In this document: positions 5,534 to 8,038 of the stretch, piece by piece
Position numbering within the stretch: position 1 is the stretch's first letter
Layout: the number at the start of each line of letters is the position of its first letter
Origin: Holophaga sp.
Lineage (GTDB): Bacteria; Acidobacteriota; Holophagae; Holophagales; Holophagaceae
Assembly: GCA_030691225.1 (NCBI GenBank)
Contig: JAUYES010000483.1
Coordinates: 1 to 8,038, forward strand
Direction: 5' to 3'
DNA length: 8,038 nt
Program-made: the position numbers and the translations under genes
Notes under the pieces: model-generated
Database searches by the model: none
What the model saw: the letters and a program-made list of their open reading frames with translations, nothing else
What the model was told of the DNA's origin: nothing

Positions 5534-6895
5534 ATGAAACACCTTCCAACCCTGGCTATCCTTCTGGCCCTGCCAACCCTGCACGCCCAGACCACCGCGC
5601 CCAAAGCGGAACCCGTCGCTGCGCAGGTTGCCGCCAAACCAGCGCCAGCGGGCCTCAAGATCGGCGATCCCGCCCCCGCCTTTAAGGCCTCCCGCTGGGT
5701 GAAGGGCACCCCCGTCACCGCCCTGGAAAAGGGCAAGGTCTACGTGGTGGAATTCTGGGCCACCTGGTGCGGCCCCTGCCGGGAAACCATCCCCCACCTC
5801 ACTGAAATGTCGAAGAAGGTGGGCGACAAAGCCATCTTCATCGGCGTTGATATCTGGGAACGTGGCTCCGATGAGGTCGCCATCGACAAGGCGGTCGATG
5901 CCTTCGTCAAGGAAATGGGCGACAAGATGGCTTACAACGTCTGCCGCGATGCCGCCGATAAGCACATGGCCACCACCTGGATGAAGGCAGCCGGGCGCAA
6001 CGGCATCCCCAGCGCCTTCATCGTGGACGCCACGGGCACCGTGGCCTGGATTGGTCATCCCATGATGAAGATGGATATCGCCCTGGATGAGATTCTGGCC
6101 GGTAAATACGACATCAAGGCCGCTGCGGTTGCCGCCGAGAAAGAAGCCCTGGGGGCCAAGGAACGCCAGGAAAAACAGATGGCTCGTCAGAAGGCCTTGG
6201 CCGAAGTAATGCCCGGCATCCAAGAGGCCCTAACCGCCAAGGATTGGGCCAAAGTCATCCCGCTGGTAAATGCGGCCGAAGCCAAATACCCCGACCTCAA
6301 GGACAGCCTCTTCCGTCCCCGCTTCCTTTGCCTGGCCCACACGGATGAGGCCAAGGCACTGGCACTGGCCAAAAGCAATATGGCGATCCCCAATTTCGGC
6401 GACTACTTCAATACCGCAAATGCCCTGCTGGACGCCCAGGCACCTCGGACCTATGCCCCAAAGGCCTTGGAGATCATCGAGAAAGCCGAGACACTGGATG
6501 CCAAGCTGGCACCTCGCATACTCACCCTTCGCTTTAAGGCCCTGCTCCGCGTGGACGAGGTCAAGGCCAAGGCACTATTCGAGGCAGAACAGGCCAAGCC
6601 CGAAAAAGAGAGCCATTTGTATGAATTTATTTACGCGCTCGTGAATGAGGAAGGCCTCGCCAAGCCCTGGCTGAACCGCGCCCTAACGGTGTTGGAAGCA
6701 AACCAAAAGAAGCCCAAGGCCTCTCCGGTGGAACTGGAGCTGATAGCCAAGGCTTACTTCAGCTTGAATCGCCCCAAGGATGCCGCTGCCGCCCAGGAGA
6801 AATACGTGGCTTTCGCCAAGGAGCAAAAGGCTCCGGAAAGCTTCCTGAAGCGCTTCGAAGCCGACCTGAAGAAATACCAGGACGCTGCCAAGTAG
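5534..6895 (+). CDS. Secreted TlpA/ResA-like thioredoxin with helical C-terminal region
   Basis: This 453-residue protein begins with a signal peptide (MKHLPTLAILLALPTLHA, likely cut before Gln19) and an Ala/Pro-rich linker, so it acts outside the cytoplasm, probably in the periplasm. Residues about 41-195 form a thioredoxin fold: GDPAPAF near the start, VVEFWATWCGPC with active-site Cys79 and Cys82, and cis-Pro159 in NGIPSAFIVD. This is the TlpA/ResA class, which reduces or exchanges disulfides in exported proteins such as apocytochromes. A third cysteine, Cys137 (in NVCRD), is also present. After a charged Lys/Glu-rich stretch (about 200-220), residues 220-453 are almost all helical and TPR-like. 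That part roughly doubles the usual length and probably binds partner proteins. GGAG lies five bases before the ATG. No cytochrome maturation genes are adjacent, so the substrate is unknown. Confidence 0.9.
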   Translation: MKHLPTLAILLALPTLHAQTTAPKAEPVAAQVAAKPAPAGLKIGDPAPAFKASRWVKGTPVTALEKGKVYVVEFWATWCGPCRETIPHLTEMSKKVGDKAIFIGVDIWERGSDEVAIDKAVDAFVKEMGDKMAYNVCRDAADKHMATTWMKAAGRNGIPSAFIVDATGTVAWIGHPMMKMDIALDEILAGKYDIKAAAVAAEKEALGAKERQEKQMARQKALAEVMPGIQEALTAKDWAKVIPLVNAAEAKYPDLKDSLFRPRFLCLAHTDEAKALALAKSNMAIPNFGDYFNTANALLDAQAPRTYAPKALEIIEKAETLDAKLAPRILTLRFKALLRVDEVKAKALFEAEQAKPEKESHLYEFIYALVNEEGLAKPWLNRALTVLEANQKKPKASPVELELIAKAYFSLNRPKDAAAAQEKYVAFAKEQKAPESFLKRFEADLKKYQDAAK

Positions 6896-6920
6896 GAGCT
6901 ACGACCGCAAAAGATCCAAA

Positions 6921-6960
6921 ACGAAAGAGGCTGCGACCCGTTGGTCGCCGCCTCTTTCGT
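6921..6960. terminator. Strong bidirectional terminator between convergent genes
   Basis: ACGAAAGAGGC (6921-6931) pairs perfectly with GCCTCTTTCGT (6950-6960). After one T/C mismatch, GCGACC (6933-6938) pairs with GGTCGC (6943-6948) around a CGTT loop. The stem lies 25 bp after the thioredoxin stop and 27 bp beyond the peptidase stop. Read on the minus strand, the stem runs into CGTTTTGGATCTTTT, a T-rich tail. It should terminate the peptidase transcript and probably the thioredoxin transcript too. Confidence 0.85.
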
Positions 6961-6987
6961 CTAGATGTTGGTAATGAATTCCAACAA

Positions 6988-8038
6988 TCAGTTCTTAATT
7001 TCAGTCACGTTCCCCAGGCTCTCGGGCTTGTCTTCGCCAAACCCAGCAGGATCTCCCAGGATGAATAACCGCAGGTTCTCGGGCTTGAAGCCGCGGCGAA
7101 CCGCTTCGTTAACTTGCTTCAGATCGAGGGTCTGCAGTTTTTCCAGGCGCTTGGCGCGGGTGTCCAAGGGTTGGTCGAAGAGGGCTAGGCTCACGGTAGT
7201 GGCGATCACGTTGCTGGACGTGGCATTCGCAAATACTTCCTTGTTGGTAAGGGCGCGCTTGGCGTTTTCCCATTCTTCGGAGGTAATGCCGTCCTTGGCC
7301 AGCCGGAGGCATTCCTCACGCATCAACCGAGCGGCCTTGGCCGTGCTCTCACCCTTGGTCATGGCGTAGCCAAAAAAGAAGCCATCAACCGTGTTTGAGA
7401 AATTCGAGATCGAGCCTGCCTGGTAGGCCAGCCCATTCTTCGTACGAATGGTGTTGAAGAGACGGTTGCCCAATTCACCCTCGCCCAGCACCAGGAAGGC
7501 GGCACCCAGCGCCACGCGATCGGGATCGGTTTCACGAGGTCCTAGCATCCCCGCGATCACCACGCTCTGATTGACCTTCTCCTTTTTCTGGAGGTAGATG
7601 CCTGGTACGGCCTTGGTGGGCTCACTAACCCGGCTCAGTGCGGGCAGCTTGGCCTTCGGCCAGTTGCCTAGGGTCTTCGTCAGCAGCGTCTTGGCCTCGA
7701 CCAGGGTGAGATCGCCCGATATCCCCAGAATCATGTTGTTGGGCACGAACCAGGTGGAAGCAAAGGTCCGCAGATCCTGGACCGTAATGGCCTTCACGCT
7801 GGCTTGGGTGGCGGGATTGCCCTGCCCCTTGCCGTTAAAGAGCAGGCGATTGATTCCCCGAACCGCGAGTTGCACCGGCTGATCCTCTTGCTGTTTGAGG
7901 CGGGAGAGCGTCTGGTTGCGCAGGAATTCGACACGATCCTCGGCGAAGCGAGGGGCGCGAAGCATCTCGGCAAAAAGCCCGAGGACCTTGGGTGCATCGG
8001 CCTTGAAACAGTGGATTCCACCGCCGGTATTTTCGGTG
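6988..8038 (-). CDS. M16-family (insulinase-type) zinc peptidase, C-terminal part; 5' end outside the window
   Basis: The frame is open from the stop at 6988 to the right edge, giving about 350 residues. An internal Met at 7965 is not the start: 24 further codons, reading TENTGGGIHCFKADAP, continue to the edge. The visible part includes the end of the first M16 half and the inactive second half. The second half has the Arg...Tyr substrate-binding pair in LFNTIRTKNGLAYQAG (Arg and Tyr codons at 7446 and 7425). SGDLTLVEAKTLLTKTLGNWP is the typical hinge before it. The zinc-binding HxxEH is not visible and should lie upstream, outside the window. If it is missing there, this would be a non-catalytic partner subunit of a paired M16 complex. 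M16 proteins of this type are usually periplasmic, but the signal peptide cannot be seen. The gene converges on the thioredoxin gene across a shared terminator. Confidence 0.9.
   Translation of the reverse strand, partial: TENTGGGIHCFKADAPKVLGLFAEMLRAPRFAEDRVEFLRNQTLSRLKQQEDQPVQLAVRGINRLLFNGKGQGNPATQASVKAITVQDLRTFASTWFVPNNMILGISGDLTLVEAKTLLTKTLGNWPKAKLPALSRVSEPTKAVPGIYLQKKEKVNQSVVIAGMLGPRETDPDRVALGAAFLVLGEGELGNRLFNTIRTKNGLAYQAGSISNFSNTVDGFFFGYAMTKGESTAKAARLMREECLRLAKDGITSEEWENAKRALTNKEVFANATSSNVIATTVSLALFDQPLDTRAKRLEKLQTLDLKQVNEAVRRGFKPENLRLFILGDPAGFGEDKPESLGNVTEIKN

Noticed and set aside
5453..6223. 256-codon open frame on the minus strand opposite the thioredoxin gene
   Set aside because: It lies antisense to a gene with clear signal peptide and CGPC motifs. 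Its Gly/His-rich translation has no recognisable domain and looks like the shadow of GC-rich codon bias.
6988..8038. M16 peptidase as a pseudogene, because no HxxEH is visible
   Set aside because: The frame is open to the window edge and the missing motif belongs to the N-terminal half outside the window, so it is incomplete rather than broken.
3016..8038. Kinase, thioredoxin and M16 peptidase as a defence or toxin system
   Set aside because: The genes are divergent or convergent, separately terminated, and each fits a common housekeeping or signalling family. Nothing links them as a system beyond proximity.

Overview
The window is about 8 kb of GC-rich bacterial chromosome carrying six genes, one of them cut by the right edge. 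Most genes start with a clear purine-rich ribosome binding site. The signs of lineage are a cytoplasmic Ser/Thr kinase fused to a TolB-N-like domain and TPRs, a secreted TlpA-like thioredoxin with a helical tail, and an M16 peptidase. Together they suggest a Gram-negative bacterium of an Acidobacteriota-like type. This is inferred from gene architecture only; no rRNA or other marker is present.

Left part (1-1023): a 118-bp segment at 1-118 is repeated at 213-330 with one mismatch and a period of 212 bp. The right copy is the real 3' end of a minus-strand 2-Cys peroxiredoxin gene (294-878) plus its terminator. The left copy is an orphan duplicate of the last 12 codons, the stop and the terminator. 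A hairpin-dense spacer lies between the copies. The peroxiredoxin gene is divergent from an arginine deiminase gene, with a 145-bp region between the starts.

Middle part (1024-5256): an arginine deiminase with all catalytic residues is followed after 21 bp by a small four-helix membrane protein, probably in the same operon. No ornithine carbamoyltransferase or carbamate kinase gene is present in the window, so the usual ATP-yielding pathway is not completed here. Converging on this pair is a large minus-strand kinase with kinase, TolB-N-like and TPR regions. Its catalytic loop reads HRDLNPRN, with Asn in place of the usual Lys.

Right part (5257-8038): a 277-bp divergent region holds two AACGTT-centred palindromic sites 21 bp apart, just upstream of a TTGACA element. 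They may control a secreted TlpA/ResA-like thioredoxin (5534-6895). That gene meets a minus-strand M16-family peptidase gene, incomplete at its 5' end, across a strong two-part hairpin that can serve as a shared terminator.

The genes look like ordinary chromosomal functions: peroxide defence, arginine catabolism, signalling and envelope thiol or protein turnover. I see no mobile element, CRISPR array, RNA gene or defence island. The most unusual features are the ahpC-tail duplication, the kinase's catalytic-loop substitution and the tandem AACGTT sites.
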